DNA from: Paludibaculum fermentans
GTDB taxonomy: Bacteria; Acidobacteriota; Terriglobia; Bryobacterales; Bryobacteraceae
Direction of reading: 5' to 3'
NCBI RefSeq assembly: GCF_015277775.1
Contig: NZ_CP063849.1
Location: 9,412,803 to 9,476,802 of the forward strand
DNA: 64,000 bases
A model generated the notes under the pieces. It searched no databases and was not told where the DNA came from. It saw nothing but the letters and a program-made list of their open reading frames with translations. Within the stretch, counting starts at the first letter, position 1; each line of letters starts with the position of its first letter. The position numbers and the translations under genes were made by a program. Shown one piece after another: positions 7,597-15,356 of the stretch.

Positions 7597-8520
7597 TCAC
7601 GCCGGCCGCCCGATCGATGACCTGGGCCCGTCGAGCGCGGCTGCCATCCGTGCCGCCTGTCCTTGAGTAAACATCACCATCGTATCGTCGTCCACGTAGT
7701 CCATGTAGTTGACGAACATGTCGCCGTTGGGGCCATTGCCGCAAGAAACATGAGGGAACTGCGGCTTTCCGTAATTCGGCCTTTGCGCTGAAGGCGTGTC
7801 GGCCACATCGTCGTTTCCGGTGCAATCCAGGCGGTCGCCCCAAATATGCAGCAGGTTCAGCCAGTGGCCCACCTCATGTGTGGTGGTGCGGCCCAGGTTG
7901 AACGGTGCTGCTGCCGTGCCCAGTGTCCCGAACGCCGAGTGCAGGATCACCACTCCATCCGTATCTGCGGGTCCGCCCGGGAACTGTGCATACCCCAACA
8001 ACCCTCCCCCGAGTTGGCACACCCAGATATTCAGATACTTGTCCGCCGGCCACGCATCAGCACCCCCCGCGGTGGCTGATTTCACATCGTCGTTGGTTCC
8101 GAATGAGCCGGTCGTTGTCGCCGTTCTGGTGATCCCTGACGTCGGGGCACCGTGTGGATCTGTTGTTGCCAACGCAAATTGTATGCGTGTGTCGCTCGTG
8201 AGAGTGGCCCATACAGCGGGGACTTTGCCGAGATCCGTGTTCGCCGCCCGATAGTCCTGGTTTAGAACGTCGATCTGGCTCTTCACCTGGGCGTCGCTGA
8301 TGTTGCCTTCCGGCGTGGAGGACACGATGTGGACTACCACCGGGATCTCCGTCACGCCCGTGCGCTCGCTCGACAACCCAAAAAGCAGGAATCGAGCAAG
8401 ATGGCGTTCGATGTCGAGACGGCGTGCCTGGTACTCCGGGTCCTGCAGCAATCGTTGGTGAACTTCCGGCGCTCCACATTTTCTGATGGGCGGTTTGGGG
8501 ACAGGTTGATCTTCCGGCAT
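7597..8520 (-). CDS. M43 (pappalysin-like) zinc metalloprotease
   Basis: ATG 8520 is preceded by AAGGAGG at 6-base spacing, so the protein has 307 residues; the longer frame from 8562 is rejected. The zinc site TTHEVGHWLNLLHIWGD fits the metzincin consensus HExxHxxGxxH in M43 form (HEVGHWLNLLHIWGD), and FVNYMDYVDDDTMVMF supplies the Met-turn. IPVVVHIVSSTPEGNISDAQVKSQIDVLNQDYRAAN is the typical start of the M43 catalytic domain. There is no evident classical signal peptide: the N-terminus (MPEDQPVPKPPIRKCG) is hydrophilic, so export, if any, is by another route. Related proteins are extracellular peptidases. Confidence 0.9.
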   Translation of the reverse strand: MPEDQPVPKPPIRKCGAPEVHQRLLQDPEYQARRLDIERHLARFLLFGLSSERTGVTEIPVVVHIVSSTPEGNISDAQVKSQIDVLNQDYRAANTDLGKVPAVWATLTSDTRIQFALATTDPHGAPTSGITRTATTTGSFGTNDDVKSATAGGADAWPADKYLNIWVCQLGGGLLGYAQFPGGPADTDGVVILHSAFGTLGTAAAPFNLGRTTTHEVGHWLNLLHIWGDRLDCTGNDDVADTPSAQRPNYGKPQFPHVSCGNGPNGDMFVNYMDYVDDDTMVMFTQGQAARMAAALDGPRSSIGRPA

Positions 8521-8664
8521 CACGATCCTCCTTATGCACGGCGCATTTCCAGAATGCCGCACAAGTCTTAAAGCGTAAACCGCTCTTATAGGTGGCCACG
8601 ATGGCCCGTTGCTCGATCTGGCGACGCCCGTCGGGAGGATTGGAGGGCTGCCGCCGCCCGATCG

Positions 8665-9177
8665 CTAAACCAGATCGGCCTGCAGGTCGATGGTCCGGGG
8701 TTCCTCGAATCCAGTCTCCGCCGCGCCACAGCGGAAAATCACGTGGTAATCCTGCAGGTAGTAATACCGGCCCGATGGCCAGTCCGCCTTCCCGTTGAGC
8801 ACAATGCGAACTGTCGCCCCATCCTGCAGGGTGGCCAGATGCCTGGACGCACGTTTCGGCGACGGCAGCGCCTGCAGACAGGCTTCCTGACTCAAGCGGA
8901 CGTTCAAGCCTGTCCCTGAAAAGTCCAGCAAAAGGACTCCATAGTGATTCCGACCGAGAGCCGCCCGCGCAGCCGGAGGACGCAATAGGCTTCCGTCCAA
9001 GGTGACTTCGCACTCAATTAGGGCGCGCTCAACCGGCTGGGCCACCCATGCACTCAATGCGGCCGAAACCACAGGCTCGATGGACAGCGGGTCCAGCCTT
9101 CGCCGGGTGGATGGTGTTCTCCAGACAGCCTTCGGGAAGGACAACTCGCGTTTGATCACGATCACGGCCTGTCGCAA
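8665..9177 (-). CDS. Hypothetical protein, divergent from the PadR gene
   Basis: A 170-residue frame starting at TTG 9177, with in-frame GTG codons a few residues later as alternative starts (VIVIKRELSFPKAVW). It has no membrane segment or signal peptide. Short beta-rich stretches such as GVLLLDFSGTGLNVRL and ATVRIVLNGKADWPSGRYYYLQDYHVIFRCG are visible, but no family is recognised. It is transcribed away from the PadR/ADOP pair and behind the M43 gene on the same strand. Codon use resembles the neighbours. A real gene is likely but not certain. Confidence 0.5.
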   Translation of the reverse strand: MRQAVIVIKRELSFPKAVWRTPSTRRRLDPLSIEPVVSAALSAWVAQPVERALIECEVTLDGSLLRPPAARAALGRNHYGVLLLDFSGTGLNVRLSQEACLQALPSPKRASRHLATLQDGATVRIVLNGKADWPSGRYYYLQDYHVIFRCGAAETGFEEPRTIDLQADLV

Positions 9178-9291
9178 TTCAAGAGCCTACCAGACGGCGA
9201 GAGGGATGGGAAGACAGGTTGCCCCCGTGGTTGTCGAAGTCGCGGAGTGACGGTGCGTGGCCAAATTGTTACCTCTGTCTCCCCTTGCCAA

Positions 9292-9331
9292 ACTAGGAGA
9301 GCCACGTTACGCTATTCCTAGTTAGACTAGG
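9292..9331 (+). promoter_or_regulatory. Probable PadR operator (palindrome plus half-site)
   Basis: CCTAGTTAGACTAGG at 9317-9331 is a perfect inverted repeat (CCTAGT/ACTAGG, 3-base spacer). A further ACTAGG half-site lies at 9292-9297, 34 bases before the equivalent arm. The 3' arm overlaps the AGGAG ribosome site (9329-9333) of the PadR gene, so a bound repressor would cover the start region. Autoregulation is inferred. Confidence 0.55.
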
Positions 9332-9341
9332 AGACTGGTTC

Positions 9342-9683
9342 GTGGCGAAAACAGCTGAACTTTTGCCGGGCACCCTCGACATGCTCATTCTCAAAGCGGT
9401 GTCCTTGAGGCCCCTGCACGGCTATGGCGTGCTGTTGCGCATCAAGCAGATCTCCGGCGAGGCGCTCGATATTCCGCAAGGGTCGCTCTATCCGGCGCTC
9501 TATCGCCTGGAACATCAGGAGCTCATCGCCGCCGAGTGGGCCCAAAGCGATAACAACCGCAAGGCCAAGTTCTACACCCTGACGCCCGCCGGCCGGCACC
9601 GCCTGCGGGAAGAGACAGCGAGTTGGAACAGGCTGGCTACCGCGATGGCGGCTGCGCTTAGTGCGACCTCGGAGGAGGTGTAA
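9342..9683 (+). CDS. PadR-family transcriptional regulator
   Basis: GTG 9342, 8 bases after AGGAG, gives a 113-residue PadR protein. The winged-helix pattern is complete: LLPGTLDMLILKAVSLRPLHGYGVLLRIKQISGEALDIPQGSLYPALYRLEHQELI, followed by KFYTLTPAGRHRL as the wing. Short PadR proteins of this kind sit directly before ADOP permeases throughout Acidobacteria, and here the permease begins one base after the PadR stop. It probably represses this two-gene operon through the palindrome overlapping its own ribosome site. The inducing signal is unknown. Confidence 0.93.
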   Translation: MAKTAELLPGTLDMLILKAVSLRPLHGYGVLLRIKQISGEALDIPQGSLYPALYRLEHQELIAAEWAQSDNNRKAKFYTLTPAGRHRLREETASWNRLATAMAAALSATSEEV

Positions 9684-9684
9684 C

Positions 9685-12360
9685 ATGCTGGGCGGCCTCC
9701 GCTCCCTTTGGCGTGTACTCTCGCGCCGGCGCAGCTTCGAAGCCGGAATGACGGAGGAGCTGCGGTTTCATATCGAGGAATACACTCAAGACTTGATCCG
9801 GTCCGGCCTCTCACCCCAGGAGGCGGAGCGCCAGGCCCGCATCGAATTCGGTGGTGTGAATACCGTTCAGGAAGAGTGCCGTGAAGCGCGCAGGCTGCAT
9901 CTCTTCGATGCGCTTGGTAGGGAATCGCGCTACGCCGTGCGCTTATTGAGGAAGTCGCCGGGCTTCACGATCACCGCTACGCTGACAATCGCATTGTGCC
10001 TGGGTGCGAACCTCACCATCTTTGCCGTGATGGACTCCATCCTGTTACGCCCACTGCCCTTTCCTGAGGCGGATCGTCTGGTGACGGTTTACAACTCTTA
10101 TCCGAAGGCCGGAGTGGAACGCGACGGCTCATCCATCACCAATTACTACGAGCGCCGCGGGCAGATTCCAGCCTTCTCCTCACTCTCGCTCTACCGGAAT
10201 GCCACGGCGATTGTAGGCGAATCCGGATTCACGGAACGTGAACAGGTCGTCCAGGTGACACCCGAGTTCTTCAGCACCCTCGGCTTGGGACCCATGCTGG
10301 GCCGGGCCTTCACAGAGAGGGAGACTTCGTATCAGACCGACAATGTGGTCATCCTGAGCGATGCCTACTGGCGCCAGCACTTCAACTCCGACCCGGGGGC
10401 AATCGGCCGTCAGCTTCGCATGGACGGCAACCCCTCCACGATCGTCGGCATTCTGCCGCCAGGTTTCCGCTTCCTTTCCTCGGAAGCAAAGTTATTCAGC
10501 CCTCTCTCCTCGAATCCCGAGGCGCGCAGCCCGCAGAACCGCCACTCGGGCGGCAATTCGAAACATATGATCGCTCGCCTCGCCTCGGAGGCCACTCTCG
10601 GTTTGGCTCAGGCGCAGATCGACGCGCAGAATGCCGCCCTTGGGGCTGACAACCCCAAGGAGCAGTCCTTCCTGTCTGACGCGGGTTTCCGCTCTGTCGT
10701 CGCCGGCCTGCACGCGGATCATGTAGCCGGCATTCGACCGGTGCTGCTCTGGATGCAGGCCGGTGCGATTGCCCTGCTGCTGATCGGCGCGGTCAATCTG
10801 ATGAATCTGCTGCTCGTCCGTGCCAATGGCCGGATGAAGGAGGTCGCTGTGCGCCAGGCGTTGGGCGCCAGCCGCTTGCACGTTGTGAGCGAAGCGTTCG
10901 TTGAAACTACGTTTCTTACGATGGGCGGGGGCCTGCTGGGGCTCGCTGTTGGTGCCGCGGGCATCCAGTTGCTTGCCGCGTTGGGCGCGGATCGTCTGCC
11001 GCTCGGCAGCAATATCGCCCTTGATGCCCGTTCCGCGGCCGCCGCGTTCGTGGGCGCCCTGCTGCTGGGAGTCCTGCTCGCCGCACCAATCGTCTGGTTG
11101 AACCTGCGTGGCCACTCCACGGCCACTATTCGCTCCGAAGCTCGCGGCGCCACCTCCAGCCGCGCTGCTCAAAGGCTGCGCCACGCCTTCATTGTTGCCC
11201 AGATTGCGTTAGCCCTTGTACTGCTCTCCGGCGCTGGTATCCTCGGCCTCAGCCTGGAGCGCGCCATGGCTGTCTCGCCGGGCTTCCGGCCCGGTCACGT
11301 CCTCACCAGCCAGATCTCAGTGCCGTGGAGCAGCTATCGGACCTGGCCGGACCGTGTCGCTTTCAACGAAAAACTGCTGCGCCAACTCGCTACACAGCCC
11401 GGAGTAGCCGCCACGGGTATCGTCAATAACGTGCCACTCAGCGGCAGAAGCGGCAAGAGCGCGGCCGCGGTCAAAGGGCACAGCCGACGGGCGGGCGAAG
11501 CGCCTCGCGGTCACTTTGCCTATGGGGTCGACGGCGACTACTTTGCCGCCATGGGGTTTAGCCTACGGGAAGGACGCTTCCTGACCGCTTCCGACTCCCG
11601 CCGTGCCGGGCGTGTCTGTGTAGTCGACGAGGACTTCGCTCGCTACTACTGGCCTGGGACCAGCGCACTTGGCCAACTCGTCTTTAACGGTCCCGATGTG
11701 AAAGACGACTCCGAGGCTTACACCGTCGTCGGGGTTGTCGGGAACGTGAAGCAGGCCGGTCTCACCGATGAGGTGGCGCAGGGCGCCGTCTATTACCCGT
11801 ATGCCATGCGTTCGGACGAGAATCTCTTCGTCGTCATTCGCACGAGCCTGCCGCCCGAGTCTTTGGCGATGGCCTTGCAACGGACCGTCCGGCAGATCGA
11901 TCCAGACTTGCCGTTGAGCGACGTGCGCTCCATGGAATCGCGCATTACCGACAGCCTTATCGCCTATCGTTCTCCTGCGCTCACTGTGGCGATCTTCTCC
12001 GTCGTTGCGGTGCTGCTCACCGCCATTGGCACGTATGGAGTCCTGAGCTATGCCGTCACACAGCGCCGCCGCGAAATTGGCCTCCGAATGGCGCTCGGTG
12101 CGCGGCCGGGGCAAATCAGGGCGCAGTTCCTCGCACTGGCGATGCGGTTGCTCGGCGCCGGAATCGCTGCCGGTCTGGTCGGTGCCTGGATCGCCGGTGA
12201 GTCGATGCGGGCCCTGTTGTTCCATGTACCGCCGGTTCATCTGGCCACCCTCATTGGTTCTGTCGCCCTTATCGGACTGGTGGCCCTGGGTGCGTGCCTG
12301 ATTCCTTCCTACCGTGCGGCGCGGATTTCGCCCATGGAGGCACTCGCCGGAGACCAATGA
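9685..12360 (+). CDS. ADOP-family ABC transporter permease (MacB/FtsX type)
   Basis: ATG 9685 follows a GGAGGAGG box at 6-base spacing and one base after the PadR stop, giving 891 residues. Residues 1-80 are the ADOP prefix domain (FEAGMTEELRFHIEEYTQDLIRSGLSPQEAERQARIEFGG). After the first membrane helix (GFTITATLTIALCLGANLTIFAVMDSILLRPLPF) comes a MacB-like periplasmic domain, a three-helix FtsX block near residue 360-500, a second periplasmic domain, and a second FtsX block at the C-terminus (TVAIFSVVAVLLTAIGTYGVLSYAVTQRRREIGLRMALGA). No ATPase gene is adjacent. Family members are thought to export peptides or to act mechanically like MacB; the substrate is unknown. Co-transcribed with PadR. 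Confidence 0.93.
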   Translation: MLGGLRSLWRVLSRRRSFEAGMTEELRFHIEEYTQDLIRSGLSPQEAERQARIEFGGVNTVQEECREARRLHLFDALGRESRYAVRLLRKSPGFTITATLTIALCLGANLTIFAVMDSILLRPLPFPEADRLVTVYNSYPKAGVERDGSSITNYYERRGQIPAFSSLSLYRNATAIVGESGFTEREQVVQVTPEFFSTLGLGPMLGRAFTERETSYQTDNVVILSDAYWRQHFNSDPGAIGRQLRMDGNPSTIVGILPPGFRFLSSEAKLFSPLSSNPEARSPQNRHSGGNSKHMIARLASEATLGLAQAQIDAQNAALGADNPKEQSFLSDAGFRSVVAGLHADHVAGIRPVLLWMQAGAIALLLIGAVNLMNLLLVRANGRMKEVAVRQALGASRLHVVSEAFVETTFLTMGGGLLGLAVGAAGIQLLAALGADRLPLGSNIALDARSAAAAFVGALLLGVLLAAPIVWLNLRGHSTATIRSEARGATSSRAAQRLRHAFIVAQIALALVLLSGAGILGLSLERAMAVSPGFRPGHVLTSQISVPWSSYRTWPDRVAFNEKLLRQLATQPGVAATGIVNNVPLSGRSGKSAAAVKGHSRRAGEAPRGHFAYGVDGDYFAAMGFSLREGRFLTASDSRRAGRVCVVDEDFARYYWPGTSALGQLVFNGPDVKDDSEAYTVVGVVGNVKQAGLTDEVAQGAVYYPYAMRSDENLFVVIRTSLPPESLAMALQRTVRQIDPDLPLSDVRSMESRITDSLIAYRSPALTVAIFSVVAVLLTAIGTYGVLSYAVTQRRREIGLRMALGARPGQIRAQFLALAMRLLGAGIAAGLVGAWIAGESMRALLFHVPPVHLATLIGSVALIGLVALGACLIPSYRAARISPMEALAGDQ

Positions 12361-12418
12361 GCGCCGCCTTGAGGGATGGCTGGAATCCCAATCGGCCCCA
12401 GGCGAATCAAAAGGAGAA

Positions 12419-13201
12419 ATGACCGGTCGCAACCTGACTATCACCTACATCGGCGGGCCGACGGCCCTCATTGAGTTCGGCTCGGTTCGCGTGCTCACAG
12501 ACCCGACCTTCGATCCCCCCGGTGGAGACTACACGACAGGTCCTGTCACTCTCCACAAACTCACCGGTCCGGCTATACCGGCTGACCAACTCGGATCGAT
12601 TGACTACGTGCTCTTGAGTCACGACCATCATTTCGACAATCTCGATCACGCCGGACGGAGCCTGCTTTCCACCGCGAAGTCCGTCCTCACGACGGAGGAG
12701 GGCGCCGGCCGGTTGGGTGGCAATAGCGTAGGAATGAAGCCGTGGCAAAGTGTGGAGTTGGAGGTAGGAGCTGGAAACATCCTGAAGGTTGTAGCCACCC
12801 CCGCGCGGCACGGCCCCAGTGACGGGGACCGCGGTCCTGTGGTCGGCTTCGTTCTGTACTATTCAGACGCGCCCGATCGCTGTGTCTATTTCTCCGGCGA
12901 TACCGTCTGGTACGAAGCGGTCGCCGAGGTCGGCCAGCGGTTCCCTGTCAAGACCGCCATTCTCAACCTGGGCGCGGCGCGGGTGCCGGTGGTTGGCTCT
13001 CAACACCTGACTATGACAGCCGAAGAAGCCGTGGAATTCGCCAGGTCATTCCCGCAAGCGACCATCGTCCCGCTTCACTTCGAGGGATGGCAGCACTTCT
13101 CTGAAGGGAAGGACAAAATTGCCCTGGCCTTCGCCGAGGCGGGGCTCAGTACCCGGCTTTGCTGGCCGGACTTGGGCGGCAGGAACCGAATCGTCCAGTG
13201 A
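12419..13201 (+). CDS. MBL-fold metal-dependent hydrolase
   Basis: ATG 12419, behind AAGGAG, gives 260 residues; the open frame begins at 12314 but overlaps the permease gene. Metallo-beta-lactamase-fold motifs: YIGGPTALIEFGSVRVLTDPTFD at the start, LLSHDHHFDNLDHAGR as the metal motif HxHxD (with an HDHH variant), YFSGDTVW for the bridging Asp, and VPLHFEGW for the last His. The sequence order fits the UlaG/YcbL-like group acting on lactones, phosphodiesters or similar. It lies 58 bases after the permease on the same strand and may be co-transcribed. It ends at a GC-rich hairpin facing the minus-strand VWFA gene. Confidence 0.88.
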   Translation: MTGRNLTITYIGGPTALIEFGSVRVLTDPTFDPPGGDYTTGPVTLHKLTGPAIPADQLGSIDYVLLSHDHHFDNLDHAGRSLLSTAKSVLTTEEGAGRLGGNSVGMKPWQSVELEVGAGNILKVVATPARHGPSDGDRGPVVGFVLYYSDAPDRCVYFSGDTVWYEAVAEVGQRFPVKTAILNLGAARVPVVGSQHLTMTAEEAVEFARSFPQATIVPLHFEGWQHFSEGKDKIALAFAEAGLSTRLCWPDLGGRNRIVQ

Positions 13202-13233
13202 CTTTGCTGCGTCGGCGAACAGACGAATGCTAT

Positions 13234-13257
13234 GGGCGCCCACTCCCGAGGGCGCCC
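13234..13257. terminator. GC hairpin between convergent genes
   Basis: GGGCGCCC at 13234-13241 pairs with GGGCGCCC at 13250-13257 around an 8-base loop (ACTCCCGA). It lies between the MBL-fold gene and the convergent VWFA gene, touching the latter's stop codon. No U-run follows on either strand. Confidence 0.4.
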
Positions 13258-15353
13258 TATTGCACCACGAGAATCGGCGCCTGCCAAAACGCTGCCTTCT
13301 GCCCCGCGGGGTTCAGCACCGTCACCTGGCAGTCATACTTGCCCGGCTGCAGCTGCGCCAGCGAAACATCGAACTGAATCGGCAGTATCTTCAATCGCCC
13401 GGTTCCGCCTGAAGTGACCTCAACAGGAACCGATTCGAACGCCTTCTCCTGGCCTCGATAGAAGCTCACTACCGCTACCAGCGGTTGAACCTCGGCCGTG
13501 CCCTGCTGATAGGAATGGAGGTAGACGAACAGATTGTGATCTTTGCTGAAGACCCGCGTCACACTGGGAATCAGCTTCTGCCCGTCCTGCACCAGCGGAT
13601 TCACATCATCCCGTCGGTCTTTCTCCTTCACCGCGTTATACAGCGCGTCCTTCATGTCCACGCGCTGGCTGCCCAGCACGACCGAGCTGATGGCTACGCG
13701 ATCCTCGTCTTTGTTCAGGTTGGGGATCACGAACTTCGATTGATAGGTTCCAATTCGGCCGGTCTCTGCATCGCGCGCCAGAAACTTGATCGTGTACTCG
13801 CCCGGCAGCAAGGTGTACCCGGTGTCGTAAACAATCGGCCGTTTCGCCAGCTCCGCCGCGGTCGTCTCACTCAACTTGGCGCTGACCTTGTCGCGGACGT
13901 TCATCACCGTCGTCCCAAATGAATTCTTGATCTCTCCAATGAAGTCGATCACGGTCCGATCAGCTCCGCGCCTCTTGGCGAGAGCCAGTTCCCGTCCTGG
14001 GATCTTCACCACCACGGGCACATAGTACTCCGCTCGATTCAGTTGGAAGTAGTCGATCTCCATGGCGATGGTCAGTTCCGTGATCGGATCCGGCAGCATT
14101 AACGCATCTTCCAGTTGACGCTCTTTGTCCGCCGCGGAGAACTTCGTGAACTGCTTGCCGGCGAAGTAACCCTGGCGATAGTCCAGGTTCGCGGCAACGT
14201 CGTTGTTCAGGGTGATCTTGATCCGGCGGAACTTCCCATCCTGTGCCGCATTGGAGGCGTAGTAGCCGATCACGTAATAGCTGGAGATCGCCTCCGCCGC
14301 CTGCACGATCCCCTTTGTCAGGTCGTTCGTATCGAACAGCGCCTTCCCTCCGGTATCCGCCGCCAGGGAGTAGAGCGTATCCTGCGACTGCTGGAAGCGC
14401 GCGGTGTTCGCCTGCATTCCGGCGCCGGAGTACATCCCGGCGTTGCCCGGCGAGGACTGGGACGCATCGCCCATGGGGGCATCGGCCACCAGTCCGCGTG
14501 CGTCAATCGGCCAGAACGAGACGCCGGAGCGGATCGCCGAGTTGACCGTGGCCATCAACTGCGCCTGATTGTTCATGCCGTTCAGACGCAGCCCGCTGGA
14601 GAAGTAGATCAGCGACTTCTTGGCGCTCAATTGCCCAAGCATCTTGGCAGCCGTCTGCAGTGCCGACAGTTGCCTGTCCGTATTGAAGATGTTGAACTCG
14701 CTGTCATCCTGTCCGAACGCGGCTCCGGCGTCGCCAGTGGCCGCATCGTTTGTTGACTCATCGAATCCCTGGCCTTCGCCGATGATCATTGTCTGCATGA
14801 TGCTCAGCAGCCGGTTCCGGTCATCCGTGAAGTCCTGCAGGACCTCCACTGCGCCGCCCGAATACCGCAGGATCGAAAACAGGTCATCCGGCGTCATCTG
14901 GCCGCGAATGAATTTCTGGGCCGCGGCCAGCGCACGGATCTGTTCCGCCTGCTGCATCGCTGTCATATCGAAGTACAGCGCCATCAGGCGGCGGTTCTTA
15001 TAGCGGCCGTCGCCCGCGGCTTCGGGCGCGATACGTGACTGGCCCAGCTTTTCGTACACCTTCACCTGCTCAGGCCCGCCTGGAGGCGCGCCGGCCGCCG
15101 CCGCCGTGAGCTTCTGGTATTCGAATACCCGGATCTGCTGGGGTACGCCGTCCTCCGTCACCGTGAAGTCCTTGGCCGTCAAACCTTCCACCGGCTTGCC
15201 CTTTTTATCCGTGACCGTCACAGTCTCGACAACCAGTTGGGCTCCGGCTGTGAACGTAGCTGTCTCAGCCTTACCCGCCTGGACATTCTCGCCTACTTGT
15301 TGCGCGGCAGCAGCCAGCGTCCAAAGGAAGAGGGATAGAATCGCTGAGCGCAT
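13257..15353 (-). CDS. Secreted VWFA-related protein, acidobacterial type
   Basis: A 698-residue protein with signal peptide MRSAILSLFLWTLAAAAQQ. Residues about 35-90 match the start of the VWFA-related acidobacterial domain (VETVTVTDKKGKPVEGLTAKDFTVTEDGVPQQIRVFEYQ). RRLMALYFDMTAMQQAEQIRALAAAQKFI carries a degenerate MIDAS segment (DMTAM in place of DxSxS), and KKSLIYFSSGLRL and FDTNDL follow. The C-terminal half is beta-rich without a recognised domain. The start lies three bases after the TonB-dependent receptor stop, so the two are co-transcribed. It is probably a surface or periplasmic partner of the receptor; no substrate is evident. Confidence 0.9.
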   Translation of the reverse strand: MRSAILSLFLWTLAAAAQQVGENVQAGKAETATFTAGAQLVVETVTVTDKKGKPVEGLTAKDFTVTEDGVPQQIRVFEYQKLTAAAAGAPPGGPEQVKVYEKLGQSRIAPEAAGDGRYKNRRLMALYFDMTAMQQAEQIRALAAAQKFIRGQMTPDDLFSILRYSGGAVEVLQDFTDDRNRLLSIMQTMIIGEGQGFDESTNDAATGDAGAAFGQDDSEFNIFNTDRQLSALQTAAKMLGQLSAKKSLIYFSSGLRLNGMNNQAQLMATVNSAIRSGVSFWPIDARGLVADAPMGDASQSSPGNAGMYSGAGMQANTARFQQSQDTLYSLAADTGGKALFDTNDLTKGIVQAAEAISSYYVIGYYASNAAQDGKFRRIKITLNNDVAANLDYRQGYFAGKQFTKFSAADKERQLEDALMLPDPITELTIAMEIDYFQLNRAEYYVPVVVKIPGRELALAKRRGADRTVIDFIGEIKNSFGTTVMNVRDKVSAKLSETTAAELAKRPIVYDTGYTLLPGEYTIKFLARDAETGRIGTYQSKFVIPNLNKDEDRVAISSVVLGSQRVDMKDALYNAVKEKDRRDDVNPLVQDGQKLIPSVTRVFSKDHNLFVYLHSYQQGTAEVQPLVAVVSFYRGQEKAFESVPVEVTSGGTGRLKILPIQFDVSLAQLQPGKYDCQVTVLNPAGQKAAFWQAPILVVQ

Positions 15354-15356
15354 CGA

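Noticed and set aside
8057..9013. 318-residue minus-strand frame
   Set aside because: Overlaps two better frames (M43 protease and hypothetical) and has no family features.
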